Source: Psychrobacillus psychrotolerans
GTDB lineage: Bacteria > Bacillota > Bacilli > Bacillales_A > Planococcaceae
Assembly (NCBI RefSeq): GCF_900115805.1
Contig: NZ_FOXU01000009.1
Span: 62,001 to 126,000, forward strand
Reading direction: 5' to 3'
Length of the DNA stretch: 64,000 nt
The notes under the pieces were generated by a model. It did not search any database. It was given only the letters and a program-made list of their open reading frames with translations, and was not told the origin of the DNA. Shown here piece by piece: positions 1 through 8,447 of the stretch. The position numbers were made by a program, and so were the translations under genes. Numbering within the stretch: position 1 is the stretch's first letter; each line of letters opens with the position of its first letter.

Positions 1-556
1 AACAGCAGGTTTTGTACTAGCAAAAAAGGTATTTCCTGGTCGTAAGCTTATCTTTATCGCACTTATCGCTGCAATGGCACTACCTAAACAGGTTATTTTA
101 GTTCCGCTGTTTACGATGCTGGCAGATTTGGGCTGGGTAGATACATATAAGGGACTGATCATTCCCGCAATTGGCTGGCCATTTGGAGTTTTCTTGATGA
201 AGCAGTTCTCACAAACAATACCAAATGAACTCCTAGAAGCTGCAAAAATAGATGGCTGTGGTGAGATTCGTTCATTTTTCCATATCGTGTTGCCAATGCT
301 TAAACCAGCAATCGGTGCTTTGGCCATTTTCACCTTCATGTTAAGTTGGAATGATTATTTTAGCCAACTTGTTATTACACGTTCCACGGATATGATGACT
401 CTGCCATTAGGTATTGCAACCATGCAGGGTGAATACAAAACAGATTACGGTGTAATGATGGCCGGTGCTGCATTAGCTTCTGTTCCTATGATCATCATCT
501 TCATGCTTTTCCAAAAATCATTCACACAAGGAATTACAATGGGTTCTATCAAGTAA
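1..556 (+). CDS. Sugar ABC transporter permease (MalG type), 5' end outside window
   Basis: This is the C-terminal part of a binding-protein-dependent ABC permease; the reading frame is open from base 2, so the start lies before the window. Seen: several hydrophobic membrane segments and the EAA loop that docks on the ATPase (EAAKIDGCGEI, then IVLPMLKPAI). The last residues GITMGSIK are typical of the MalG/UgpE C-terminus. Its stop lies 16 bp before the start of the sialate lyase gene, so it is probably cotranscribed with nanA-nanE-nanK. From that context I infer import of sialic acid or a related amino sugar. The family call is firm; the substrate is inference. Confidence 0.9.
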   Translation, partial: TAGFVLAKKVFPGRKLIFIALIAAMALPKQVILVPLFTMLADLGWVDTYKGLIIPAIGWPFGVFLMKQFSQTIPNELLEAAKIDGCGEIRSFFHIVLPMLKPAIGALAIFTFMLSWNDYFSQLVITRSTDMMTLPLGIATMQGEYKTDYGVMMAGAALASVPMIIIFMLFQKSFTQGITMGSIK

Positions 557-572
557 AAAGGTGGGGATTATA

Positions 573-1484
573 TTGCTAAACAAATTTAAGGGAATCATAC
601 CTGCTTTTTATGCTTGCTATGATGATGCAGGGGAAATATCACAAGAGAGAATAATAAAATTAAGTCAGTATTTATATGGAAAAGGGATCAAGGGTCTCTA
701 TGTGGGGGGAAGTTCGGGCGAGTGTATATATCAATCTCTTGCCGAAAGAAAGGCAACACTCAAGTATGTTGCGGAAAGCCTGCAAGGGAAATTGACGCTC
801 ATCGCACATGTCGGAGCACCATCTACTAAGGAAAGTGTGGAATTAGCCAAGTATGCGGAGGAATTAGGCTATGACGCGTTATCTGCTATTCCCCCGATCT
901 ATTTTCAACTACCTGAAAGTGCGATTGAAAAATACTGGTTGGAAATTATGAATTCAACGGAATTGCCATTTATCATTTACAACATTCCTCAAACGACGGG
1001 CTATAACCTTTCTGTTTCGTTACTGAAAAGGCTATTAAAAAATGACAAGCTAATCGGAGTTAAGAATTCTTCTATGCCAGTGATGGATATTGAGCGATTT
1101 AAAGCAGCTGCCCATGAGGAATTTATCGTTTTTAATGGACCAGATGAACAATATGTGTCTGGTAGATTAATAGGGGCAGATGGAGGAATTGGAGGAACGT
1201 ACGGAGTAATGCCAGAGTTATTCTTAAAGGCAGAGGAATTTATTGCAACAGGTAACTTCTCAAATGCTAGAGAAATCCAACATGATATTAACGATATTAT
1301 TATTGCACTTTGTTCATTGAATGGTTCGATGTATTCCGTTATAAAAGAGATTTTAAAAATAAGAGGCATAAATATTGGAAGTGTCCGGGGTCCATTAGAG
1401 GCACTACATGGAGAAGATTTAGGAAAAGCAGAAGGTATTAAAAGGATGATCGATGAGGCAATCGAAAAATATCAAATGGCTTAA
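573..1484 (+). CDS. nanA: N-acetylneuraminate lyase
   Basis: DHDPS/NAL-family class I aldolase that splits N-acetylneuraminate into N-acetylmannosamine and pyruvate in the cytoplasm. Seen: substrate loop GGSSGE near residue 45, catalytic Tyr in YNIPQTTGYN, and the Schiff-base Lys in GVKNSSMPV, whose surrounding residues are those of Firmicute NanA rather than DapA. The length (303 aa) fits the family. I chose TTG at 573 because AAAGGTGGGG lies 7-9 bases upstream; the GTG at 561 sits inside that ribosome binding site. First of three nan genes in one operon behind the ABC permease. DapA is the main alternative, but nanE and nanK neighbours argue against it. Confidence 0.9.
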   Translation: MLNKFKGIIPAFYACYDDAGEISQERIIKLSQYLYGKGIKGLYVGGSSGECIYQSLAERKATLKYVAESLQGKLTLIAHVGAPSTKESVELAKYAEELGYDALSAIPPIYFQLPESAIEKYWLEIMNSTELPFIIYNIPQTTGYNLSVSLLKRLLKNDKLIGVKNSSMPVMDIERFKAAAHEEFIVFNGPDEQYVSGRLIGADGGIGGTYGVMPELFLKAEEFIATGNFSNAREIQHDINDIIIALCSLNGSMYSVIKEILKIRGINIGSVRGPLEALHGEDLGKAEGIKRMIDEAIEKYQMA

Positions 1485-1502
1485 GTATGGAGATGAATAT
1501 AG

Positions 1503-2207
1503 ATGAAACGTAAAGAGGAAATATTAAAATCCATCGAGCGTGAACTCATCGTTTCTTGCCAGGCTTTGCCTGAAGAACCATTGCATAGCCCTTACATTAT
1601 GGCAAGAATGGCTTATGCTGCGATGTTGGGTGGCGCAAAGGGGATTAGAGCGAATAGCATTGATGATATTAGAGAGATTAAAAAAGCAGTTAACCTGCCG
1701 ATCATTGGCATTATTAAACAGGTCTATGATGAATCGAATGTTTTCATCACACCTACACGTAAAGAAATAGATTTACTCTACCAGGAAGGCGTCGAAATTA
1801 TTGCGATTGATGCAACTAATAGGATTAGACCTGATGGTAAAGTAATTAGCGAAGTTTTTCCAGCTATTCGGGAACAATATAGTAACCAATTGTTTATGGC
1901 TGATTGTTCCACTTATGATGAAGCAAAACAAGCATATGAATTAGGTTTTGATTGCTTAGGTACTACACTTAGTGGTTATACAACATATACTCAAGGTACT
2001 AAATTACCAGATGGGGAGCTGATTGCAAGCCTAGTTAGAGATTTTCCAATTCCAATCATTGCAGAGGGTGGAATTTGGACACCTGAGGAACTAAAGAGAG
2101 TATTCGAATTAGGTGCTTATTCAGCGGTAGTGGGAACTGCAATTACGAGACCGATGGATATTACGAAAAGATTTGTAAAAGCCGTAAAGTTCGATCTAGA
2201 AGGATGA
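1503..2207 (+). CDS. nanE: N-acetylmannosamine-6-phosphate 2-epimerase
   Basis: Converts ManNAc-6-phosphate to GlcNAc-6-phosphate, a step of sialate catabolism. Seen: a TIM-barrel protein of 234 aa with family blocks near the N-terminus (LIVSCQALPEEPLHSPYI), GAKGIRANS, the LPIIGIIK strand, FITPT, and the C-terminal phosphate-binding strands IIAEGGIWTPEE and AVVGTAITRP. It begins 18 bp after nanA and overlaps the next gene region, which supports translational coupling. ManNAc is phosphorylated by the downstream kinase before this step. Confidence 0.95.
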   Translation: MKRKEEILKSIERELIVSCQALPEEPLHSPYIMARMAYAAMLGGAKGIRANSIDDIREIKKAVNLPIIGIIKQVYDESNVFITPTRKEIDLLYQEGVEIIAIDATNRIRPDGKVISEVFPAIREQYSNQLFMADCSTYDEAKQAYELGFDCLGTTLSGYTTYTQGTKLPDGELIASLVRDFPIPIIAEGGIWTPEELKRVFELGAYSAVVGTAITRPMDITKRFVKAVKFDLEG

Positions 2208-2212
2208 AGTCG

Positions 2213-3091
2213 ATGAATATATTAGCTATCGATATTGGTGGAACATCTATTAAACTTGGCATCTCTGATGAAAAAGGGAATATAGTAAATTTTCAAGAGT
2301 TCGATTCTCAAGCTAAAATGGGAGGGAACCATTTAATAGAAAGAATAATTCAGTTAGTCAAAATGAATTATATAGACTTCCAAGCTATTGGCATTAGTAC
2401 TGCTGGGCAGGTTAATAGTAAAGAAGGCTCTATCACCTATGCAAATGATAACATTCCTAATTTTACTGGTATGAGGTTAAAGGATATTTTTGAGTTGACT
2501 TTTAATGTCCCAGTTGCTGTAGAAAATGATGTGAATGCTGCAGCGTTAGGGGAAAAAAAGTTTGGTGCTGGTAAAAGGTATACTGACTTTTTATGTTTAA
2601 CCTATGGAACTGGTATAGGTGGTGCTATTGTATATAATTCTAGTATCTATAGAGGATTTAATGGCTCAGCAGCTGAGTTTGGACATATCATTCTATATCC
2701 AGGTGGAAGGAAATGTACTTGTGGGTTTTTAGGCTGTTATGAAGTGTATGGTTCCACCACAGCCTTAGTTGAAAAAGCACTTCAAGTCGATCATAAGTAT
2801 GCGAACGGTCGAGCGATATTTGAAGGGCTTGAAAGGGGTAATGCAGAACTGGAGAAGATTCTGAATGCATGGATAATGGATGTAGCATATGGTTTAGTTT
2901 CATTGACCCACATATTTAATCCGCCTGCAATTATATTAGGCGGTGGAGTTATGGAACAGGATAAATTAGTATCATTGGTAAACAGTAAAGTTAAGGAACT
3001 AGTAATGGAAAGCTATTCCGACATAGAAATTGTAAAGGCAACACTGGGTAACAAAGCAGGGTTATTAGGTGCAGTTTCCTTGCATTTATGA
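2213..3091 (+). CDS. nanK: ROK-family N-acetylmannosamine kinase
   Basis: ROK kinase, 293 aa, predicted to phosphorylate ManNAc to ManNAc-6-P for NanE. Seen: N-terminal ATP-binding DIGGTSIKLG, ENDVNAAALGE containing the catalytic Asp, GTGIGGAIV, the ROK zinc site CTCGFLGCYEVYGS preceded by the metal His in EFGHI, and a C-terminal ILGGGV segment. An ATG at 2204 overlaps the nanE stop (ATGA), but AGAAGGATG gives good spacing only to the ATG at 2213, so I use 2213. Glucokinase or another ROK sugar kinase is possible from sequence alone; position after nanA and nanE makes NanK most likely. Confidence 0.85.
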   Translation: MNILAIDIGGTSIKLGISDEKGNIVNFQEFDSQAKMGGNHLIERIIQLVKMNYIDFQAIGISTAGQVNSKEGSITYANDNIPNFTGMRLKDIFELTFNVPVAVENDVNAAALGEKKFGAGKRYTDFLCLTYGTGIGGAIVYNSSIYRGFNGSAAEFGHIILYPGGRKCTCGFLGCYEVYGSTTALVEKALQVDHKYANGRAIFEGLERGNAELEKILNAWIMDVAYGLVSLTHIFNPPAIILGGGVMEQDKLVSLVNSKVKELVMESYSDIEIVKATLGNKAGLLGAVSLHL

Positions 3092-3127
3092 GTGAATCTT
3101 AGTGTAAGTCTTAAGTTCTTTTCAACT

Positions 3128-3178
3128 GAGAAATAATCGTTCTATCCAATTAGAGGTAGCGGATATTTCTTTTTTTAT
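3128..3178 (+). terminator. Probable terminator of the nan operon
   Basis: Imperfect inverted repeat (AGAAATAATCG and CGGATATTTCT arms) followed by a run of seven T. The stem has a mismatch and a long loop, so this is only moderately supported. The rest of 3092-3381 shows no other feature I can name. Confidence 0.45.
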
Positions 3179-3381
3179 AAGGATAATAAATTATGTGAGG
3201 GTATTTAGACATATATGAGTAAATATATTAGGTTCCAAATCGATATAAAAATAACCTTTCACCCATTGTTTTAAGGGCTTATAAATAGTAGAATTGTCAA
3301 AGTAACGGGAAAAAAGACATGTGTTAATTTAACTACTTTATATGCAATTATAACTATGATAGATGTGAAGGGAATTTTTGG

Positions 3382-4332
3382 ATGTGGATATTGAGTGTAC
3401 TATTAGTAGTACTTATTATTGTAATTCTTCTATTAAACTTTAAACGGTCAAAGTTACAACAAGAGGTAGACTCTGTAATCCCAATGCTAGAAGTCGTAGA
3501 AAACTTAAAAGATATTATGTACTATTGCGAGTTAAAGCCAAACTTAAAATATCGTTATTTAAGTCCTGTAGTAGACCAGTTTTTTGGAGAGGGTGCTATG
3601 CAGGAACATATAAAAAATCCTAGTATAATCTTTCGTGATCTTGTGCATCCGGATGATCGGCATATTTTAGTGAAGAAAAATAATGGCGAACTGGATTATA
3701 GTAAGCCCATCGTAACTCGACTGAAAAATGCGGATGGTAAATACATTTGGTTTGAGGAATATGCTACACCTGTATATGACCAGGAAGGGCTAATTGCTAT
3801 TCAAGGAGTTTTAAGAGACATAAGTGAAAAAGTGGAACTGCAACAGAAACTAGAATACAAAGTCACCCATGACGCTTTGACGAATGTATATAATCGAGGT
3901 TTTTTTGAATCACAGTTAGATTACTTCAACTGGAAAAGAGATGTCCCTGTTGCAGTTCTCATATGTGATGTAGATGAACTAAAACTAGTAAATGATCATT
4001 TTGGACACAGAGTAGGGGATTCTTTAATCCGTGAAACAGCCAAATTATTAAATAGTACAGTAATTGAAAATGGGATAGTAGCAAGAATAGGTGGGGATGA
4101 ATTTGCTGTTATATTCATCAATACTGAATTATTACATATTGAAAAGTATTTAACGGATCTTCGAAAAGAAATTGATCTTTTTAATAGTGTAAGTAGACCT
4201 TACCGTGTTAAAATATCGGTTGGTTATGCATATAGTCCATCTTCTTTAGGGAAAATGGATGCACTATTCGTGGAAGCGGACAAAAAGATGTATGAAGAAA
4301 AAATAGGCAAAAGAAAACTTGTAGAGTTATAA
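3382..4332 (+). CDS. Membrane-anchored PAS-GGDEF diguanylate cyclase
   Basis: Makes the second messenger c-di-GMP from two GTP. Seen: one N-terminal membrane segment (about residues 2-22), a PAS domain with PAC region (about 35-150, ending GVLRDISEKVELQQ), then a GGDEF domain (about 160-315) with HDALTNVYNRGFF, ICDVDELKLVNDHFGH and an intact active site RIGGDEFAVIF. The usual RxxD inhibitory site ahead of GGDEF is absent (IENG occupies its place), so product inhibition through that site is not expected. No EAL or HD-GYP partner is in the window. The start has an AAGGGA ribosome binding site. The signal sensed by the PAS domain is unknown. Confidence 0.9.
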   Translation: MWILSVLLVVLIIVILLLNFKRSKLQQEVDSVIPMLEVVENLKDIMYYCELKPNLKYRYLSPVVDQFFGEGAMQEHIKNPSIIFRDLVHPDDRHILVKKNNGELDYSKPIVTRLKNADGKYIWFEEYATPVYDQEGLIAIQGVLRDISEKVELQQKLEYKVTHDALTNVYNRGFFESQLDYFNWKRDVPVAVLICDVDELKLVNDHFGHRVGDSLIRETAKLLNSTVIENGIVARIGGDEFAVIFINTELLHIEKYLTDLRKEIDLFNSVSRPYRVKISVGYAYSPSSLGKMDALFVEADKKMYEEKIGKRKLVEL

Positions 4333-4395
4333 AAAAAGAAAGTGATCTAAAGCCTTGAAATCATGATAGTTCAATATCCAATCAAATAGAAAGTA

Positions 4396-4430
4396 AGAAG
4401 CTGCCAATCCTCTTTGGTAGCTTCTTTTTT
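4396..4430 (+). terminator. Rho-independent terminator
   Basis: Near-perfect hairpin AAGAAGCTGCCAA / TTTGGTAGCTTCTT followed by six T, downstream of the GGDEF gene. Confidence 0.8.
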
Positions 4431-4664
4431 GCGTTACAAATAATGATTCGATGTATGTAAAATACTTATTTCCATATAAAACCTTACATAAAATAATTGT
4501 TTTGATGCATATTAAAACAGTCGACAACTTCAGATTTTAAGAGACCTTTATAATGTGCTCTTTGGAAAGCTACCTATTGCACTTATAGACAGAAATGTTT
4601 GTATCTCTCTTTTTTAGGGCAATACATAAAAGGGATTATTGAAAAGTACATCGGAGGTATAACA

Positions 4665-5291
4665 TTGAAAAATAGAATTATAATATTTACACTAATATTT
4701 ATAAGTATAACTTTATCTACAGCAAGTGCTTCAGAACCATTGATAAACCAACTAGATTTACCAAATACAAAGGTAGAGGATACACCTATCGTAGAAGAAA
4801 GTCTTCCAGATCCAACTATTCATACAGTTGTAGAAGGAGATAATCTGTATGATATTGCGGAAGCTTATAATGTTCCCATTGACTTACTAATGGAGTGGAA
4901 TGGATTGTCTGATCATGTGATTTATCCAAAAGACCAGTTAATACTAAGTAAGGATGCGGAGCTAGTGAAGCACCCAAGTACTATTCCGCCAGACGGACCA
5001 GGACAAGAGATGATAGTGGAGGCAACAGCCTATACAGCCTATTGCTATGGCTGCATCGGCATAACTGCTTACGGCATCGATCTAAGATCTAATCCAGAAG
5101 AGAAAGTGATTGCAGTGGACCCTACAGTTATTCCGCTTGGCACTAAAGTGTGGGTAGAAGGATACGGAGAAGCAATTGCTGGGGATACTGGTGGTGCTAT
5201 AAAAGGTAATCGAATTGATGTGTTCATTCCTACTTATGATGGAGCAATTGAGTGGGGAAGACAGGAAATAATATTGAAAATCCTGGAGTAA
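4665..5291 (+). CDS. Secreted LysM-3D domain cell-wall protein (copy 1)
   Basis: Predicted exported wall-binding protein of the YocH/YorM type, 208 aa. Seen: N-terminal signal peptide (MKNRIIIFTLIFI, then a small-residue stretch ending SASA), one LysM domain (about residues 52-95, HTVVEGDNLYDIA to LIL) for peptidoglycan binding, and a C-terminal 3D domain (about 115-205) with three conserved acidic strands: ATAYTAYC, VIAVDP and AGDTGGAIKGNRIDVF. I take TTG 4665 as start: GGAGG sits 7 bases upstream and the signal peptide then begins at residue 1. 3D domains resemble MltA-type double-psi barrels, so a lytic wall role is possible but not shown. A paralogue follows directly. Confidence 0.85.
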   Translation: MKNRIIIFTLIFISITLSTASASEPLINQLDLPNTKVEDTPIVEESLPDPTIHTVVEGDNLYDIAEAYNVPIDLLMEWNGLSDHVIYPKDQLILSKDAELVKHPSTIPPDGPGQEMIVEATAYTAYCYGCIGITAYGIDLRSNPEEKVIAVDPTVIPLGTKVWVEGYGEAIAGDTGGAIKGNRIDVFIPTYDGAIEWGRQEIILKILE

Positions 5292-5319
5292 TTTAGATGA
5301 AAACTATGTGTATATAACA

Positions 5320-5374
5320 CCATTTTTCCAAACAGATTTTATATGTTTGGGAGGATGGTTTCTTTTTATTTTGT
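5320..5374 (+). terminator. Rho-independent terminator
   Basis: Fourteen-base arms CCATTTTTCCAAAC and GTTTGGGAGGATGG pair with G-U wobbles and are followed by a T-rich run. It separates the two LysM-3D paralogues, so they are probably independent transcription units. Confidence 0.7.
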
Positions 5375-5460
5375 TAGAATGTTTGTTTTTGAAAGTTTTT
5401 GGGCAATACTTAATCAAATTTAAAAGTGATTGAAAGATTGCTTGTAAGGAGGATAAAGTA

Positions 5461-6219
5461 TTGAAAGCAAAAACGTTGTTAATGATTTTAGTAGCTACTT
5501 TTTCGATGAGCTCAGTAACGTACGCTGCTGATCCATTTCTAGTCGCCACTAGTGATGGAGAAGAATTTGATATATACAATTCAGATAGCGTCGCGGATTT
5601 TTCTTTTTTTGATGATGCACTAAATATCGAACTAGCTTATGATTTTCTACTGGAACCTAAGACATATACGGTAGAAAAAGGGGATAATCTATTTAGGATT
5701 GCTCTAGAGCATAGTATTTCATTGGAATCTCTGATGGAATGGAATAATATCGAAGGGGAACTAATCTTACCTGGCGATGTATTAACTGTAAGCAACACTG
5801 GTATCCCTGAAACTATTAAGAAGGTAGCGGCTGCTTCAACAACTGTAGCTAGAAGTTCCCCACCTACTAATACGGTGGAAGAACCAAAAGTAACCGTATC
5901 TTCTTCCAAAGAAGAGCCGGAAAGTTATGGAGCAGAGATGACGGTTACCGCCACGGCTTACACAGCGTATTGCGCAGGGTGCTCAGGGACGACCGCATAT
6001 GGAATCGATTTGCGAGCTAATCCCAATCAAAAAGTAATAGCAGTAGATCCTCGGGTAATCCCATTAGGTACAAGAGTGTGGGTAGAGGGTTATGGAGAAG
6101 CAATAGCTGGTGACACAGGGGGAGCTATTAAAGGCAATAAAATTGATGTTTTTATCCCTTCGCATGATAATGCTATCGCTTGGGGAGTCAAAGAAGTAAA
6201 ACTTAGAGTTATCAATTAA
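5461..6219 (+). CDS. Secreted LysM-3D domain cell-wall protein (copy 2)
   Basis: Paralogue of the preceding gene, 252 aa, TTG start with AAGGAGG at ideal spacing. Seen: signal peptide (about residues 1-22, ending TYAA), a longer acidic N-terminal spacer, one LysM domain (about 67-110, YTVEKGDNLFRIA), a Ser/Thr/Pro-rich linker (about 115-155) and a C-terminal 3D domain (about 160-252) almost identical to copy 1 (WVEGYGEAIAGDTGGAIKGN shared). The linker is the main difference. The acidic 3D residues are intact, so both copies look functional. YocH-type proteins are often under WalRK control, but I found no clear WalR box. Confidence 0.88.
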   Translation: MKAKTLLMILVATFSMSSVTYAADPFLVATSDGEEFDIYNSDSVADFSFFDDALNIELAYDFLLEPKTYTVEKGDNLFRIALEHSISLESLMEWNNIEGELILPGDVLTVSNTGIPETIKKVAAASTTVARSSPPTNTVEEPKVTVSSSKEEPESYGAEMTVTATAYTAYCAGCSGTTAYGIDLRANPNQKVIAVDPRVIPLGTRVWVEGYGEAIAGDTGGAIKGNKIDVFIPSHDNAIAWGVKEVKLRVIN

Positions 6220-6224
6220 ATCCC

Positions 6225-6262
6225 AAAAACAGATCAGCGACTTATGCTGATCTGTTTTTTTT
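6225..6262. terminator. Bidirectional terminator
   Basis: Perfect hairpin ACAGATCAGC / GCTGATCTGT with A-run before and T-run after, placed between convergent genes; it can serve the LysM-3D gene and the FecCD operon. Confidence 0.85.
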
Positions 6263-6274
6263 AGTAATACATAT

Positions 6275-7303
6275 TTAGTTCGTTTTTATAAGTAAGTAGA
6301 TAAAGTAAGGAGCACCAAGAACGGAGATAACCAATCCGACTGGGAGTTCCATTGGTGCTAATATGACTCGGCCAAGGGTGTCTGCGAGTAATAGTAACAG
6401 TGCTCCTAGCAAAGCAGCTAGGGGTAGTGACTTGGCATGAGAAGCACCTACTAAACGGCGTGCCATATGTGGAGCGATTAGACCGAGAAAAGTAATTCCT
6501 CCTCCAACTGATACACAAACCGCCGCAATCGCTACGGAAATGAACAGAAGGAAGCGTCTTTCTTTTTCAATATTGGCCCCGACACCTATTGCAATAGAGT
6601 CTCCTAACTTTAATACATCTAAGACTCGAGATTTATAAAGAACAATTGGGATCAGGACAACTAACCAAAGTGCAATCATCCAAACAAATGTCCAATTTGT
6701 TCCCCAAATACTACCAGAAAGCCAAACGATCGCTTTCATAAAGTCAATCGGCTCCATTTTCATTTGGAAAATAGTTAGACCTGCTCCAAATGCAGCATTA
6801 ATCCCGATTCCTACAAGTATTAGCCGTATAGGAGTTACACGACCATTTTTCCAGGAAATTATATAGATGAGGAATGCTGCTATAAATCCTCCGATTAGTG
6901 CTGCAAATGGCATGATGAAAATAGAAAGCCAACCAGTTATAAAGACAGTTCCTTGAAAAAAGAACATATAAAGCACGATGGTAAAACCTGCACCAGCATT
7001 GATGCCTAAAATACCGGGATCAGCTAGTGGGTTTCCAGAAATTCCTTGCAAAATTGCACCAGATATAGAAATTCCTAAACCTACCAGTAAGGCCATGAAT
7101 ATTCGAGGTAAGCGGAATTCAAATATAGTAAGTTCATTTTGAGGAGTACCATTACCAAACAATGTAGCAATAACATCGGCAATCGGTATTTTCATATATC
7201 CTGCATTAATACTTATAAGAATAGCCATAATGATTAAAATAAATGTAGTGATCATAAGAAACTTATATTTGGCTTCATTTTTAGCTAAAGTGTTTGGCAT
7301 CAT
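6275..7303 (-). CDS. FecCD-family Fe3+-siderophore ABC permease (second)
   Basis: Integral membrane permease of the BtuC/FecCD family, 342 aa, about ten hydrophobic segments. Seen: family blocks LPRIFMALLVGLGISISGAILQG near residues 63-85, GNPLADPGILGINAGAG and, near the C-terminus, GGGITFLGLIAPHMARRLVG, the loop contacting the ATPase. Its ATG overlaps the stop of the upstream permease (shared ATGA at 7300-7303); a second ATG at 7300 is an alternative start. It forms a heteromeric channel with the neighbouring FecCD protein. No ATPase gene is in the locus, so a distant shared ATPase (YusV-like) is inferred. Confidence 0.92.
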   Translation of the reverse strand: MMPNTLAKNEAKYKFLMITTFILIIMAILISINAGYMKIPIADVIATLFGNGTPQNELTIFEFRLPRIFMALLVGLGISISGAILQGISGNPLADPGILGINAGAGFTIVLYMFFFQGTVFITGWLSIFIMPFAALIGGFIAAFLIYIISWKNGRVTPIRLILVGIGINAAFGAGLTIFQMKMEPIDFMKAIVWLSGSIWGTNWTFVWMIALWLVVLIPIVLYKSRVLDVLKLGDSIAIGVGANIEKERRFLLFISVAIAAVCVSVGGGITFLGLIAPHMARRLVGASHAKSLPLAALLGALLLLLADTLGRVILAPMELPVGLVISVLGAPYFIYLLIKTN

Positions 7304-8325
7304 AATCCTCTCCCCTCTTTACGTGCTAGGTAGAGAAAGAACGGCACACCGATCAAGGCAGTAATTGCACTAACAGGTGTCTCAAAGGGAGGATTTACAC
7401 TGCGTCCAACGATATCTGCAGTGATCAATAATATACCGCCTAAAATAGCGGAACATGGAATAATCCACCGATAATCTACTCCAACTAGAAATCTAGTGAT
7501 ATGAGGAATTACCAGACCTACAAAACCAATCATCCCAGCAATGGATACTGCAGCTCCCGTTAATAGAAGTACAGCAATTGTTCCTAACAATTGTACATAA
7601 CCGGTTCGTTGACCGAGTCCTTTTGCGACATCTTCTCCTAAACTTAGCACAGAGATAGAGCGCGACAAGATTAACGCTAATATAAGTCCGACGATGATAA
7701 ATGGAATAGCAAATAAAATATGTTGCGGCTGAATACTCGATACGCCGCCAGCATACCAGTAGCTGATATCCTTTGATACATTGAATTTAATACCAATAGC
7801 TGTGGATAGGGAACTAAGTAGGGAAGTAATGGCTGAGCCGACTAGCGCTAATTTTACCGGAGTAACTCCACCCTTCGCCATAGCAGAGATTCCAAATACT
7901 AAAGCTGCACCGAGCCCCGCTCCAACGAATGAGAACATCATTAAGCCCAAGTAACTTATACCTGGTAACGCAGCTAGCGCAATGGCTATTAAAAAAGATG
8001 ACCCTGAAGTAACCCCCATTATGGATGGGGAAGCCAATGGATTTCTTGTCATCCCTTGCATGATTGCACCAGATACTGCTAAAGCAGCTCCAACAGAAAT
8101 AGCGGCTATAGCTCGGGGAAGTCGAAGTTCACGAATGATAACATGGGAAGAATTAGTTGGATCAAAGTGAAAAATAGCACTCCATACGTCCTGATAGCTT
8201 AAGGTGGAGGATGCCCCAAAATTTATAGATACCACCACACTAAGGGCAAGTAGTATGATGCCAATGATAATGACAGCAGAGCTAGTGAAAGGATTTTTAT
8301 AATCTAATGTTGTTTTAGTATTCAT
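7300..8325 (-). CDS. Fe3+-siderophore ABC permease (FecCD family, first)
   Basis: First gene of the minus-strand permease pair, about 341 aa. Seen: LPRAIAAISVGAALAVSGAI, GNPLASPSIMGVTSGSS and the coupling segment GMIGFVGLVIPHITRFLVG, all diagnostic for FecCD permeases. The reading frame extends to 8343 and has ATG codons at 8343, 8334 and 8325; no good ribosome binding site precedes 8343, and a GGGGAT stretch lies 12 bases before 8325, so the start is uncertain within 18 bases. Transcribed away from the Fur box that also controls the divergent binding protein gene. Confidence 0.9.
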   Translation of the reverse strand: MNTKTTLDYKNPFTSSAVIIIGIILLALSVVVSINFGASSTLSYQDVWSAIFHFDPTNSSHVIIRELRLPRAIAAISVGAALAVSGAIMQGMTRNPLASPSIMGVTSGSSFLIAIALAALPGISYLGLMMFSFVGAGLGAALVFGISAMAKGGVTPVKLALVGSAITSLLSSLSTAIGIKFNVSKDISYWYAGGVSSIQPQHILFAIPFIIVGLILALILSRSISVLSLGEDVAKGLGQRTGYVQLLGTIAVLLLTGAAVSIAGMIGFVGLVIPHITRFLVGVDYRWIIPCSAILGGILLITADIVGRSVNPPFETPVSAITALIGVPFFLYLARKEGRGL

Positions 8326-8361
8326 ATGTATCATTATCCCCATTTTAAGAAAAAATAAATA

Positions 8362-8390
8362 TTGACAAATGAAAGAATTTGTATTCTAAT
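8362..8390 (+). promoter_or_regulatory. SigA promoter of the siderophore-binding lipoprotein gene
   Basis: TTGACA at 8362-8367, 17-base spacer, TCTAAT at 8385-8390. The predicted start (about 8397) falls at the edge of the Fur palindrome. Confidence 0.75.
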
Positions 8391-8398
8391 TGAAATCG

Positions 8399-8419
8399 AG
8401 AATCATTATCAATGATTCT
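8399..8419. promoter_or_regulatory. Fur box
   Basis: Perfect palindrome AGAATCATT-ATC-AATGATTCT. The overlapping 15-mer CGAGAATCATTATCA matches the Bacillus 7-1-7 Fur consensus TGATAATNATTATCA at all but two positions. It lies between divergent iron-transport genes and just downstream of the -10 element, so iron-loaded Fur should block the plus-strand promoter. Confidence 0.85.
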
Positions 8420-8447
8420 ATTATATCATACCAAAAGGGAGATTAAC

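Noticed and set aside
5375-5460. WalR box upstream of the LysM-3D gene copy 2
   Set aside because: TGTTAG is followed by no second TGTWAH repeat at 5-base spacing.
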